DNA of 64,000 bases from assembly GCF_910592395.1 (NCBI RefSeq), contig NC_088324.1, forward strand, positions 13,914,953 through 13,978,952. The letters are read 5' to 3'. Below are positions 44,901 through 58,000 of the stretch, one piece after another. The position numbers and the translations under genes were made by a program. Each line of letters starts with the position of its first letter. Position 1 is the stretch's first letter. Origin of the DNA: Lineus longissimus. Lineage: Eukaryota > Nemertea > Pilidiophora > Heteronemertea > Lineidae. The notes under the pieces were generated by a model that was not told the origin of the DNA, did not search any database, and saw only the letters and a program-made list of their open reading frames with translations.

Positions 44901-46575
44901 GTGATAGAGAAACCAATGGCAATGGAGAGAGTGCCTTCCGGTTGAGGCGGCTGGTTTTTTTGGAGCACGTCATTTACTCTTCAAAGAAGGGAGTTTGAGA
45001 TTTTGAAAAAACCTCAAGGATTCTCCCAACTAATTTCCCCATCTTTACCTGAGTAAAGTTCCTCAGCAATAAACCTTTCTCGCCCATCAGTCTGATGAAG
45101 TAGTGGGCGGCGGTGGGCTAAAAAAGAAGAGTTTCTGTATCAAGCACTTAGATGATAGACATCACCAGAAAACGAGACTTTGCTACAGTCCACTTGATGT
45201 GTGGCATCATCACACATCAGTGTGCCATTTTCTTGTGAAATGTGCGATACGGCATAGATCAATGCGAACCCAAACATATCCGTCGTCATTTTTGTGGCAG
45301 TGTTTGCGGACCAGCACAAATGTATCATCCTGACGACCAGGATACTGCGTTCATGAAAGTATAGCATTGACGTGTGCCCTGTCTGCAAGAATATTCCGTG
45401 TTTACCTTTGCTCGCTCAGTTGATGGGAACCTTTGACTGGCGAAGTAATAGTAAGGTTCAGGGTTGTCCTGGAATGATAACATTTCAGGAACTGTAGCAG
45501 GCGCCATTAGAAGCAAAAATAAATGAACGGCGTTGTATGAGGAATCTACAATCTGGATTACAATTTCGTTTTTGCTCTTTCAAGAAATCTTACTCATGGC
45601 CCGTCATAGAAGTGTCTTCTATGGTAGCCTCCGTAATTGTAATAGGATCTAACAGGCTCAGCATTACCAGTGTCTCAAGTTATTTTGGGGGTAGAGCCAG
45701 TTAACCACTGACCAGACGGGAGTGTTTTGGACTCACCCATGGTGTGATAGAGCATTTACGACCAAAAATTTTCTTGACGATTACCTTAAAGAATTCGTAG
45801 GTGTAAACCGCCTTCGCATCCGGTAATCCAAACTTCGCCACTTCTGGCTTCATGATGTCCAACATACCAGTGCCTGGACTTCTGTAGTCGGGTATGCCCG
45901 CAGCTGAAAGGGTAAGAGTGGTCAGGATCTCCTGGTGGCAGCCATTTATAGTATCAGTACACAGTTAAGTTGCCGAGGACAAGGTCACACGCTTTTTCAT
46001 TTCCTCGATTTGCCTCATTTTGCTAACACACTGATGCACCTCAACTGATCATGAAAGCTTCATCCCGATTAATTGATGTGTATACTTACACGTGGAGATG
46101 CCAGCGCCACACATGCAGACGATATTCTTACAGCCGCCATCTTTGATGTATTTGACCACACCCGCCATGTCTACAGTTTCCAGGTGTTTCTCTGGCGGCG
46201 TGTACAAGTTGTCGAACCCGAGAGAGTTTGCCAATGACCTCAATAGGTACATACTCTTAGCTAAACCGGATAAAAACATACTTTCATATCTTACTGATAA
46301 ATAGATATGTCATTTTACTTTTGTGACATCATCGCATAAGTTAACATAATCAACTGTACGACCCCGGTGTACGGCATTGAAATTAATGCAAAAATTATCG
46401 TTTATTACAGTTATCATTGGGCGGATTCTCATAGCACAAAAACTAATCCGAACTTGGCTGCTTTATTGACAATTAAAGTTGATCAGAATGTGGCCAGGAC
46501 GGGTCTTCATTCTCTATGGCAATTTCCTTTGGTAAGGGGGGGGGGGGGTGTAGACGAACTCACGTGATCTTCCAT
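41924..46575 (-). CDS. SIRT2: SIRT2-like NAD+-dependent deacylase
   Basis: Minus-strand exons, 5' to 3': 46575-46564 (coding part of the exon starting 46600), 46255-46090, 45903-45785, 45468-45406, 45117-45049, 44820-44697, 44464-44399, 44052-43997, 43851-43775, 43572-43524, 43120-43050, 42828-42557, 42347-42285, 42003-41924. They join in frame to about 428 residues. The enzyme removes acyl groups from lysines using NAD+. Seen in order: GAGIS and GIPDYRSP (NAD pocket), TQNIDNLER, VHGN with the catalytic His, zinc cysteines CQKC and CVQNGC, DIVMFGE, GTSLAVAP, INKEKEG. The order and the Ser/Lys/Pro-rich tail (TPTKSPLPAKTQQRRNSTS) match SIRT2 rather than SIRT1 or the shorter SIRT4-7. The start at 46575 is chosen because it keeps frame; it matches the internal start used for a short SIRT2 isoform. 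Confidence 0.88.
43596..43654 (+). repeat. tRNA-like sequence (SINE fragment or tRNA pseudogene)
   Basis: A-box-like TAGCCTAGTGGTTGAC and B box GGTTCGATTCC lie about 35 bases apart, with a T-stem missing one C. The anticodon arm is absent or collapsed, so it is not a working tRNA. It lies in a sirtuin intron, just upstream (on the minus strand) of the exon at 43572-43524. Confidence 0.55.
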
Positions 46576-47260
46576 TGTCACCAACAGTTGGGGCTTCCAA
46601 CTGAAATAAAAGTTAGAGAATACAGTAGACCTATCACCATAAATAACGAACAAGCTTGTGAATGTGGGGGTTCGGCGTGACTGTATGCTCCCGTACTGGA
46701 ACACAAGTGAAAGACGTAGAAATCACCATATTTATTAGTACATGTAAATTCTTTCTTTGTATGCTTGATTTGATTACCTTGTTTTCTGTTTTTTTCTTTT
46801 CTTCAACCGCATTCTCAAATCGTTCTCCTCTTGACGAAATAGGACGTTCTTGGACTGAAACGAAGGAATATTCGGTATTTAGAGAAGCTTTGTGCGTGTA
46901 ACCATCTTAAACCCTCCATGTTTTGACATCGCTGAGCTTTCAAAACGGGGGTGGGGGCATGTGCGCTGAAGCTTCTGTGGAAGTTGCCAAGATCTTGGAA
47001 CATAATTCAAAAGCGCAGGTGACCTTCTTGACAAGTTCATCCACCGATCCCTACCTGCTTTAGTTAAGCAGTTCTGCTCTAGCCAAGCCCCTGTTTTATG
47101 ATACCATAAGAAATTTATGACTACGTGAGGTGTATCTAGGCTGCTAAAGGCTAGCGTTTAAGGAAAATGTCAATAGCTACTCCAATAACCGATAGGAATA
47201 GCTGTGGGTTGACATCATGGCCTATCCGAGGCCTGTTCAATACCATTGGAAACGTCTCAC

Positions 47261-47336
47261 CTGTCTCGTTGAACGACACCTTCCCCCGAGGAACCATCCT
47301 CGACGTGTCCTCAGAACTGCCACTTGATTCCGCCAT
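47261..47336 (-). other. Sirtuin 5' exon with short upstream ORF
   Basis: ATG at 47336 opens MAESSGSSEDTSR and runs to a donor at 47261 (ACAG followed by gtgaga). Joined to the exon starting at 46600 it gives a 32-codon frame that stops two bases before the ATG at 46575. Either it is an upstream ORF or a further exon restores frame and makes this the true N-terminus. The MAES... sequence resembles a real sirtuin N-terminus, so the question is open. Confidence 0.5.
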
Positions 47337-48493
47337 TTTCAATTTATGATATTCGCCGTATTTTCTATTCAACACGACATATCATCACATCGAACCATGA
47401 CTTGCTGTACATTCCAATAAATGTATGTTTTGATCTGACAATAACAAGCCAAATATAACACAGTACGTCATTTGCTAGGTAGACCTTAAGGCCTAGATCT
47501 AAGCTTTCTCCTTAGCCTATCATTATCGAAGGATTATCGAGTGCATTGACGATTGAAACAAGGAAGGCCTAGAAGAGAAAATAGCATAGGTAGGCCTAGT
47601 CCGTACACAAGAAAACGGTACAAGTTGCCAGTCGGGTCGTACTTTGCACAGCGCGGTATATTGAGAGAAACGCATTATCAAATATTCATAAAGTTATTGA
47701 TCTCCTGAGTTATTCCGATAGGCCTACTGATAAACTCAGTGGAAAAAAACGTCTAGCATTTCGAACCGGGAAATGGAGTAACAATGGGTTAAAACCAATC
47801 GCTGGCGTTATCAGACTTTTGAGGGTTAATGATTGAAAGAAATTTGAATTGAGAACTGTGCAATACTTAGCTTAACTCCCAGTTCCTTATTCGTACCCGT
47901 AAGTATTGGCAGGCAAAATAACAACTTTAAAAATGGGCACGAATAAGGAACTGGGAACTGGGAACTGGGAGGCAACTTCACAGACCCCCAGCATCCTTGC
48001 CCCAAGCACAGGCAACTTTACTTTCTTATTCGTCTCACGCAGTACAAGTTATTCCCGCCAAAAGACTTAGTTTCTCGCCCACCAGCCTGGTTTGTCTCAG
48101 CACCGCTAGTGGCGCGCCTCGGTTCCGAAGTTCATAAATTATGCAAATGAGTAAACCTCCCTCATTTAGTTTTTCCGGATTTCGCCAAATCGCGTTTGGA
48201 TGGTACTGGTGTCGCGCTGTTTTCACGAAATTTCAAGCATGTAGTCGTTTTTGGACTAAAAACTGTATATCTGATCACCTTATGTCTTTATGTCAATGAA
48301 TGGTTATCGTATTTTGTATTCTATTGAATAAGTAACATATTCAGTAAAGATACGTAGTAGGTACATAGTGCTGAATCTGTTCCAGTTACGCTTTAATTGT
48401 GTTTTTAGATTGTTTAACTTTGTTTGTTGTCCATGGACCATCGTCGATCTAATTGACAGTATTATTTGTTTTCAGAACTGCGGTCAACTCAAT
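47337..48493. promoter_or_regulatory. Shared upstream region between sirtuin and RPAP2
   Basis: The two genes diverge from here, with about 1.16 kb between their first start codons, so promoters for both should lie inside. No other coding sequence was recognised. A strong inverted repeat occupies 47877-47956. Confidence 0.55.
47877..47956. repeat. 22-bp inverted repeat
   Basis: Arms at 47877-47898 and 47935-47956 pair with a single mismatch (core CCAGTTCCTTATTCGT), with a 36-base loop. The right arm continues into two more copies of AACTGGG. Such a stem could extrude as a cruciform in the divergent promoter region. Confidence 0.8.
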
Positions 48494-51400
48494 ATGTCAG
48501 CAGCAAAGGCTCCTAAGCAGGCTGATGAAGTAACACAGAGGTCAGTGTTACACTCGGACTCTTCTATTTGGAACTGATAAGTGATGTCAGTTTTCAGACC
48601 AGTCTTAGAGTCTAAGTCTTGTTAGGGTTGACCATCGCCATAGCCTGAGGCTGAGCAGAAGGCAGAGGTACAGCCATTTTGGCTAGACCTCAAAATCCTA
48701 AAGCAATTGTAATCTTTGTATAGAATTTTACTTTTAAAACTGTCATCAAAATTAAAGTGTTATTTTAGGAAACGAGAAGAAGTTCTAAAACAGCTGCAGA
48801 AACAAAAGGAGTGTGAAAACCGTGCAGTGAAGATTGTGGAGAGATTACTCGAGGAGAACATCACTGAAGAATTCTTGAAAGATTCTGTATGTTGAAAAAT
48901 CAAGATTTTAGGACATGGTAGTAAATTTATGTCTCTTTGAATGATATGTTCAAGGTTGGGTTGGCTTGCAAGTGCAATGTTTGTTGGACAAAAACATGCC
49001 CTAATCCAAGATGACAGAAAAGATGTCAGCAAATCAGTGCTTTCAAACCTTTGCTAGCGATTTGTCATGTTCTTGTCATCATAGGGCACAATGGTCAATC
49101 TAGACATTCTAAATCCTTTTTTTAGGCGCAGCTCATCACTCCATCGCACTATGCAGACGTGAATGAGGAGAGAAATATTGCAAGGCTGTGTGGATATCCA
49201 GTGTGCAGCAAATCACTTGGACCTGTGCGTATTATCATGATTTGTGCAATTTGGGCGTTCAAAACTTTTTAACAAAATACTTACATACTTACATGGTTAG
49301 AAGGCTTCAAAAAAGTATTCTGATCTCAAAAGATGTTCATAGAATACTATTCTATATATTTTACTCTGTTGCAGATTCCCAAACAAAAGTACCACATCTC
49401 TACAAAACATAATAAAGTTTATGACATCACTGACAGAAAGGTAGGATAACTTCATTGGTTTTCTTCTGTCAAAAGTGCAGCACTTTATCAGGAGAAGCAA
49501 CTTGACGCACAAGAGCACAATGGACACCTGTTGTAGTCCCAGTGTCAAAGTTGTCGTGACACTTCTGGAGACAGTTACAATTTGGCAGTAAATTAGATCT
49601 GCTAAACAGAAGAAGATATCAGAAACACAGAAGTGATGGTAAAAAACAGGCCCTGTTTTCCACATGTTTTACAGGAGATGATTATCCATGTTTTTGGCTA
49701 TTTCAGAAATTCTGTAGCAACCAGTGTTACCAAGCATCCAGGCATTTTGAACGGCAGATCTCTACGGCACCACTCTTTCTAAGGGACAAGGAACAACCAG
49801 TCCGGTTCACATTGCTACCTCTACAACAAACAAGGTATGTCAGTAGTTAAAGGAAATCTGTCACAAAACGGTTATAATTGGGGAGTTTTGAATGGCTTGG
49901 CAAAAACCTATGGCGGGAATGATTTCTCACTCATGACGCTGAGCAGTTTGCAAATTGTGCTAACCCTTCTATTTCGTTTCTTCAGTGGCAAGGCTGGGGA
50001 AGAAGTTGTGACGAACCCTTTAGTAGATCTACGAGAGGAGCTGATGCTTTTGGGACTAGATGATTGCGATGAGGTGCAACAAACAAGTTCTGCGTCTGCC
50101 GCCGGTCACTGTGAGGATGTTGATGGTATAGCATCAGATTCGAAAGGTTTGGGGAAAGTTGTGCAAGAATTAGACAGTGATGATGATGATGATGATGATG
50201 ATGGGAAAGAGGTCGGCCTAGGTCATTTGGAAACTGAAAATGATCGGACAGAGGTGACAGGACAGGGTGTTCCATGGTCATTGGAAGGTCGGGGTGGAAA
50301 TGGTGACCAAGTGGAGTCTGTGGAGGACAAAATGAAAAAGTTAATGGAGATGATTGATAAAAGGGACAAATTGATAGCGGATTTAAAGGAAGGGAAACTT
50401 GATCATTCATCTGAGGAGCAGAAAGTTCGACCCAAAGGTTCTAGCCCTGAATGCAGTAAGGCCCCCAGTGATGCTGGAGTTGCTAAGGTGAAAGATATGG
50501 TTAATGCAAAGGTGACCAGTGGTGCTCAGGCTGGGGGTGATGAGAAAAACGGTGGTGATGACCTTCAAATTGTGGAGAAAAGGGGAAGGGATGCAACCGG
50601 ATTTGAAAAGGAGCCAACACAGACTAGTTTTGCATCCAGGGTGCAAGAAAATATCAAGAGGGCTTCTGTGCAGAAGGGAAACGTTGACCTCTCAACAGAA
50701 TTTGGCGTCGAAGATCAAGGTCATCGGGCTACTAGTGAAATACGTGGTGGTCCTCTTCATTATACATCTCGTAAAAAAAGTAGTCCGAAAAATTCTTTTG
50801 ATGATGTGAAAAATTCTCTGCTTGCTTGGAAGACGAGGCAGACATCAGAATACTTTTCAAGTGGAAACGACGTGGACTTTAGGAAAAAACTTCTGATGCA
50901 GGAAAAAGTTGCTAGAATTTGCCAGAATCTGGATGAAGAAGAAATCTTAGAGAATTTAGATAAGTCGGATTCGGTCGGTGACGGCCAGAAGCAGAAGCTT
51001 CCAGATTATCAAGACTTGGCCAAGAAGACGCATGATTATGATCTCAAGGTCAAGGAGTTTTTTGAAGGTCATTTGAGTTACCCTGTGGAAGGGGAGGGAG
51101 AGGCAGCTGCCTCAGAAACGTTAGATAACATCGCACAGGTAAGCAGTATATTTTCTGCTTCTGCTACCAGTCCGGTTGTGTCAAATTGTACGTTTCTGCT
51201 CTTTGAGAATTGTACGTTTCGGCCTCTTTGCCTGGACAAGGATCATGATAATTTCTGCTTATCTTCCACAGGGTGGTGTGGTGGAACGAGATATCCAGTG
51301 GGAACCTCCCCTGCCGCTGGTTGATTCCCAATCACAGATGTCGATCAGGAGAAAAATTTTACTGGATGGCATCAACAGAGTGTAAGTAATTAAAAAGCGC

Positions 51401-52096
51401 TTTTATTCCAGGCAGTATTAACATTGGAGTGACTACGACATAAGAAAGGGATGACTTTGACCTGCAATTCTTGTAAGGTGCTCCCCATAAAGCTGGCCTA
51501 AATCATATTTTGAGCAAGATGGCAAAGTTATCAGACTTTTATAAACACCCTTTATAGTGAACTAAGTTATGCAGTAATACTGTCATTTACTATAAAGTGT
51601 TACTATAGTGATTAGAGAAACATTTTTTCAGGCTGCCTTCGCTGCTCTCAACCCTGAAGTTGATCCCGCGGGATGTCGCTACCTCCATAAAGGAACTTGT
51701 CTACACATTCCGGTAAGTTAGTTGGTCAACGTTTGGGAAGATGGCTCTGCCTGTTCAGTTATGGCTGAGGAATAAACTCTCCGGCCACACGGGAAAGGAA
51801 AGTGTCAGTATTTGATCTCAGTTCTATCATCTTATGATAGATGGCTTCACTATTCATATCTGATCGATGGTCTTTGTTGATGCTTTCTGTCTAGCTGGGT
51901 GATGTTGTCAGGGGGTCGTAACCATTGTTGTATTGGGTAGGCATGTCTTCTCCTAAAATAACCCGAGGGGGATATTTCTATTTCAATATAGCGCCTCTCT
52001 CTACTTTCTTCTGTTTATCTTTTCTAGACTGAGTAGTCACAACATTGTTTTCAAGCCACAAGAATTGACCCTTCTGGCAGCTGTCATCTTAAAAAT
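48494..52096 (+). CDS. RPAP2: RPAP2 (Rtr1-type RNA polymerase II CTD phosphatase), 3' end unresolved
   Basis: Nine exons seen: 48494-48540, 48769-48886, 49126-49224, 49375-49440, 49707-49834, 49986-51138, 51272-51381, 51632-51712, 52028-52096, giving 623 residues. RPAP2 helps import RNA polymerase II and dephosphorylates Ser5 of its C-terminal repeat. The Rtr1 domain is clear: [28 protein letters not shown], zinc cysteines C77/C81 (CGYPVC), [12 protein letters not shown], and FCSNQC (113-117). The long exon 6 encodes an acidic linker with an Asp run. The last three exons match the conserved C-terminal region (LTLLAAVIL). At 52096 a consensus donor (AAAAAT then gtaagt) leaves about 50-60 family residues unaccounted for. 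If it is not spliced, TAA follows at once and the protein ends LKM. Confidence 0.92.
50176..50203 (+). repeat. GAT triplet run inside RPAP2
   Basis: A pure run of GAT codons encodes a poly-aspartate stretch in the disordered linker after the Rtr1 domain. It is expected to vary in length between individuals. Confidence 0.8.
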
Positions 52097-55000
52097 GTAA
52101 GTTACATTTTTATTTTTCAATGACTGGGCTAACGTGCCCCATTGGATACTACTAAAGATGCAATATTTGTCATATTCTCATTAAATTCGCACATGTCCAC
52201 ATGTGATGTCATTTGCACATGCGCACAACTCTTGGTAATATTGTTGGTGCACGAACAAAATTGACCCTATTCCTGAGAACATATGTAAAGTAAGATCCTA
52301 TCACAGATCTTGTCTAGTCAGCAAATCTAATTTCGCAAGTTACATCACAAAAAATATTAAGAGAAAAAAAATTAGATTGTCATGATAAAAAACAAACAAA
52401 ATATGAAAAAAAGCTAGATTACTACATCTCTTGGTTGAATTAAATCATACAGTTTTGGCCAATGAGAATAGAACATGACAGATGACAGCAAATCAGTTAA
52501 TAATTCAGTTGTTTTTTTGTTTCATTGTGACCAACCACAGTCACAGCCTGATCGTTTTTTTCCTGTCTTATTTTTACTGCTGTGTGTCAGAGAAATTTAT
52601 TAGATAAGACCAAAGTTGGTTGCATTTGGATGGAGGCATCACACGTTCAATGAATGCAATCTTTCCCGACATAGACCCCTCACGGTCACGCTCTGTTACC
52701 CTGATTGACATGCCAAAGGCTCTGCACCAAATTGACGTGGGTGTCAACTGCTATATAAATCAGGAAGTCATGATTGGCCGATTGCATCTCTGAATCCTTT
52801 GTGGATTTGAGGCAAAGACAGTCGGACGGCAGCGATTAAGATATCGCAGTGTTGATCGCGTCAGTAGGCATTTTTGATGGTACGGCTTGTCACGGTGATG
52901 CTACGTTAACTCTTGTGCCCACACAGGGTAATGGAGCGTACAGAGAAGAGAGAATGAGTCTGCTCTGATGGGTTTGGCGTTTATTTTGAGATATCGTGGT
53001 AAATACGTCGGGGAATTCTTATTTCATGCGCAGGATAAATCTTCTGAATTCATTTGGGGATTTTGTCTTTCATTTGAGAAGTTTTCATATGATTAGGAGA
53101 GTTGATGAGTAAATTGGTGTGGGTCTTTTGAAGACGGAGGTAGTGCACTTTGTCTGAATGGGCTGGGGAATGCCTAAGCTGGACCACTCAATATTATAAA
53201 TCACTTGTGATCTCAATTTATTTTGTTATTTTCACAAGGGCCGTAAGCACTTCAAAGAAATCTTACTGAAACAAGCTTATTGCTCACTGCAAGTATTCAG
53301 TCTTTTAACTTGGACTCATACTTTTGAAATCAAATGTAGAACCTTTGTTTGTCGATACAATTCACCACCTCAATATCAAGAATGTAAATGAAACTGCCTT
53401 GTTTTTCACCCTTCCAAATCTGATTGGAAATTTGGCTATTGTTTCAAATCGCTCCAAATAATGTTTCAAGATCTGGAATTGTATGATTTCTCCCTTTTAA
53501 AATGTTTTTGGCCAGATTGATTTACTGAAGTTTTTTGACTTTTCCCTTTGATTCATGGGATAGTTAATCATTATTCAATGTCATGATGTCAGTGACAAGG
53601 CGTTTCAAAACACATGCTAGCAGTTGTGTCATGAACATTTGTGCTCAAAGCTTGTGGGAACTCAACCCCACCCCAAATCACATTTCAAAATATCAGAACT
53701 CTGTTCATCCCAATATTTAAAAAAATCTCCTTTGATGAAAACATATTGACCGAATCCTAGCCTATACAGATTTTAAAACTCTTGAATTTTGAATTTTAAG
53801 TGTTTTAATCGAATTTTATTTGCACAGAATAATTGCAGCCTGCATCGCTATTATGAATATTTGTGTGCACCCCCATCCAACATTACCTTTCCCAATCACC
53901 AACTTTTGATCTCGTCGAACCCATCAGCCAACAGGTTGTATTCTCACCCGATCCGGCCATGGAAATCTTGCGGGAAATTGTTCGGTCGCCTGATATTAGA
54001 TTTCCGACATTATACCACCTGTAACACATGCGCTGAACGTGAACCTTTCAATAGAACTCGTCATCAGGAAATTTCAATTTGAAAACTTCAATTCACCGCC
54101 GTTTAGGTAATGTGTGCGATTCAGAATAAAAGTTTGTTTGTCAGTGTTGGGAGAATCTTTCTTTCAAAATGATCAATACATAAACGGAAGTCACAAAATG
54201 TTATAACATAAATCATTCTGACTATTGTGTTATAACGGTCATTGTTCCACTGGGGTTGGCAGTGATTATTAAGTTCGTTTGACCTTTTCGGGAATCGGGA
54301 GGGTGTCACTATTGACAAATTATCAGTGTTTTATTGTTGATGTGCGATTGAAATATTTTTAATTATTTAAAAATATTATTTCACTGGGAATCTGTGCCTT
54401 TTGATGAGCAAGTTCGGTGTTTTTTTACTTCGCAAACTATCAAAGTGTGTCTCTATGATAAGTCGGTCTGAAGGAGCTCTCAGTCTAGACAGAAAATAGC
54501 ATGAGGATCTTTGCCGGTAAAATCCAATCGAATATGTCAATGGTCAAGTTTTCTGTCTTTTTTTTCTGCTCGTGCTCTGATGAGACAGAAGGCGCAAGCG
54601 TTGTTGTCGTTGCTTGATGGATGAAACAGCATACAAAAGTGACAGCCACTGACTGGCCGTTAGTTCAGCCAAGAGCAACTCATTCTACCTTCAATGTTTA
54701 TGCTGATCGAAAATTGTGGGGAACCCCACAGGAATATAGGAAATCCTTCATCATTTGTCTCCAAGATTTCTATTTTGTCAGGAGGAGTGAAATATCAAAG
54801 TGGGAGTTGTCAATCAGGATAGGGTGACAAAAAAGTTGCTGGGTTTTTTCATGTGAATATCAATCCTTGTACCGTTGTTTGTGTCCAAGTTGAAGATAAG
54901 TTTTCATCTTCGTATATTTTGTTGCCTTTATTAGCTAAAAGTTTAAAAAAAACAGAGACAGAAGTGGAGTTTCAAGCTTCTGAATAGAAGGTAAAATAAT

Positions 55001-58000
55001 ACACTTAAAGCAAACAGATTTGATGCCAAAAACACCTTTAGTCAAAATGTTATTTTATCTAAATACAACTGTGATCATTTTTCAATTTTATTGTCCTCAG
55101 CAGTTGAATGCTTCGGGGGCCTTTGATGCCAGCTGATGTACAGTATAACAATGCCAGCTTGGCCCTAACAATACGCACCACCTTTGCTCATAATTTCAAT
55201 CATTATCAAATGCAGCACCTATACTTTATGTGATGTATTTCATCAACGTCACCTCCAATGGTCAACAAAATTCACAACTGTGAGATGTACTTTTATAGTC
55301 AAATAATCAAATTAAACATTCTTATAACAAGTTTACGCCAAATAAATGCGATAATGTCCGCTGAATAATAAGTTATCCATTAAGATAAGTTAGTCAATCT
55401 AATATTCGGAATCGGATAATTTGAGGTCCGCATGTAGTTATCAGATATGATGGATGTGGGGATGCTGAAGTGGTCCGGTGCGATCTCCTGCTGTACCATC
55501 CGTCAGGAAATACTAACCTCATTTCTGAAATCGGACATTTCCGAATTAATATTGATATCACTGAATTGGGGTACATGTATTGAAGGAAAGTATCCATGCA
55601 CCAGGGGAGAATGTTGCAGGGAAAATATCGCATCCAGCTTCACCTTATCGTCTGCATGGTGAGAATTTGGTGCATGTCTCTACAACGGTGCCTTTGGCTT
55701 TGTGTCTTTGGCCGAATATTCAGCTGACGCAAAGGAGCAGGCCGTCACAACATCTTCAGATTCCTTTCTCGTCCTAGTTTCTATACTTGTCATGTTTCTC
55801 TTTGATTAGTTGCCATGTCCCAACCTCATTTATGAAAGTATCATAAAGTGAAGAAAAAAGAGCATAAATATATCAGAACATAAAAAAACCTTCCTGGGTC
55901 ATTTCTGAACAGGCATTGGTCCTTGGCTTCATTTCTGTTGCCTATAACCAACAAGGGACAAAGTTTGACATCTGTTCCGCTGGCATCGGTCAAAGCTGAT
56001 TGGTCCCCTGGGTCACATGATCGCAATGACTAACGGAAGATGCTTTGATATTTTCGTTGCTTATGACACATGGTTCTGATTAACTTAATCTGGCCGGCAT
56101 AATTTGGTGTGGATGGCTTGAAATTTTTTGCAATCAGTTCTCCTAGTTTAGCTCATCCATCAATCTTATGACCAACAGGGGGCACTTGCATTGGTGGGCT
56201 TTTTTGTCACATGGTCCTCTTGCTAAGGAATCTAATGCAAAGCTCACATAGATAGTCTAGCTGAACTGAACTAAGACTGTTGATTAATTAAGCATAAAAA
56301 TACCACCAAGCGGGAATGTGATGTTGTGAACCTCAGATAACTTGGTGTTGACAACCATTGTCTATCTAACTTGAACATGTCGAATGACATCGAATGACTG
56401 TGTGCATATACATATCGAATGGAATATTCAGAACCAGTCTTAGAGCCGTGAAACTAGAGTATGAGGCTGACTATATCTGAAGTCTTGATGACTGTAAGGG
56501 AAATGGTCAAAGTGATCTGTGCCACATCAGAAAATGAACGTAATAATGCATTTAGTCGAGGCTGATAAATGCATGGGCTAATTACGATTACGTAGATTTC
56601 TATATCAGAACCAGAATCAGATTGAAACGGCCAAATCGTACCAAATGGCCAGACATCCATCATCGCCACAGCTACTAATTATTAACTTTATCGAAATAAC
56701 ATGGTATTCCGTACGGCCTAATCGAGTTTGCTGGACCACGCTACAAAATTTTCATGATGGATCGCAATACGCTAACTTAATTTCAACGGATATCTAGTGA
56801 CACCACTGTCCATCATTGAAATTTAAACGATCCGCGAGGGACTCGCAGCCATTCTAACAATATCATCGCAATTATCAATCTATTTAATTTGGGCCAATTT
56901 GGAAGCGGAAGGTTTGGACCGCCGTTCTGTGTACCAGATCGCAACTGCTCTTGCTCCCTGGCGTACCTCTGGAAAACTCGACCAATCGGATATAACCAAA
57001 TTAACACATCAGACCTCATAATGGAAAAATCTTAATCCCAGAATGCAACTTTTATGTTGGTCCAGCTCCGAGAAATTAACTCGAAAATTTATCCCGAGTG
57101 ATTTGATAATTTAATTGTATGATGGTGGTTCCAGTCTCCATTATTTAGATTTGTTGAAATGTAACGACCAACAAATACTGATTTGGTTTCCCGAAGAACT
57201 GATTTTTATCTCAAAGTCAAAATGGACAATGTTTCTTTTTTACCAAAGATATGAAATGGAAGTAAGAAGCTAACAATATTTTGGAGCTCAAGAGATATTA
57301 AGTAACTTCTATCATACAATAAAATGATGATTATCTTGTCGAAAGATTACAGTTCAATAGACGAAATGATAGATTCTGATTTTGATCAGAAAAATTTGCA
57401 ATATGTGCACTTTTTTCAAAGATAATACAGATAATAGCTCGGGTAATTTTAGTTTCTGTTTAAATGAGATGAGCCGAGATTGAACATCATATCATGTACC
57501 TATCGCATCCGACATGATAATCATAGTCATTAATGTCGCCATTGTTAAGTAGGAATCAGGGTTTGCCATTTTCCGTAATGACCCTGATTTCATTGCCATG
57601 ACAACTCTAGACCTGTGGCAAAATGATGTTTTTTCCCTTTTTGAAGATCATTATTTCTGCATTTTATATGTCGCATCCCAAAAACATGTTACCGGCCGCT
57701 ACCAGTCAAGAAAGAAGGTTGCATAAAACAGGCCAAAATGGCATAAGGAATACAGCAATTTAGCCGGCTTTATTAGAGAGAATAAACTGACATCTCATGG
57801 GACGAGATTCCCACAGACTCGACCAGGCATGACAATGATTATGCTGCTAACAGACAACATCAATGAAGATGACTGAAAAAGACAATCACAAAAATGGACC
57901 TAAATGGCGTAACAAATGTCGGCGATTATTTCCGCCAGACTACAGTCAAGTGGTCATCACCCACCTGCAATCTAAACCAATCAACATAACGACCCCTAGG

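Noticed and set aside
49982-50410. Minus-strand frame with a poly-His run
   Set aside because: It is the antisense shadow of the GAT repeat in RPAP2 exon 6.
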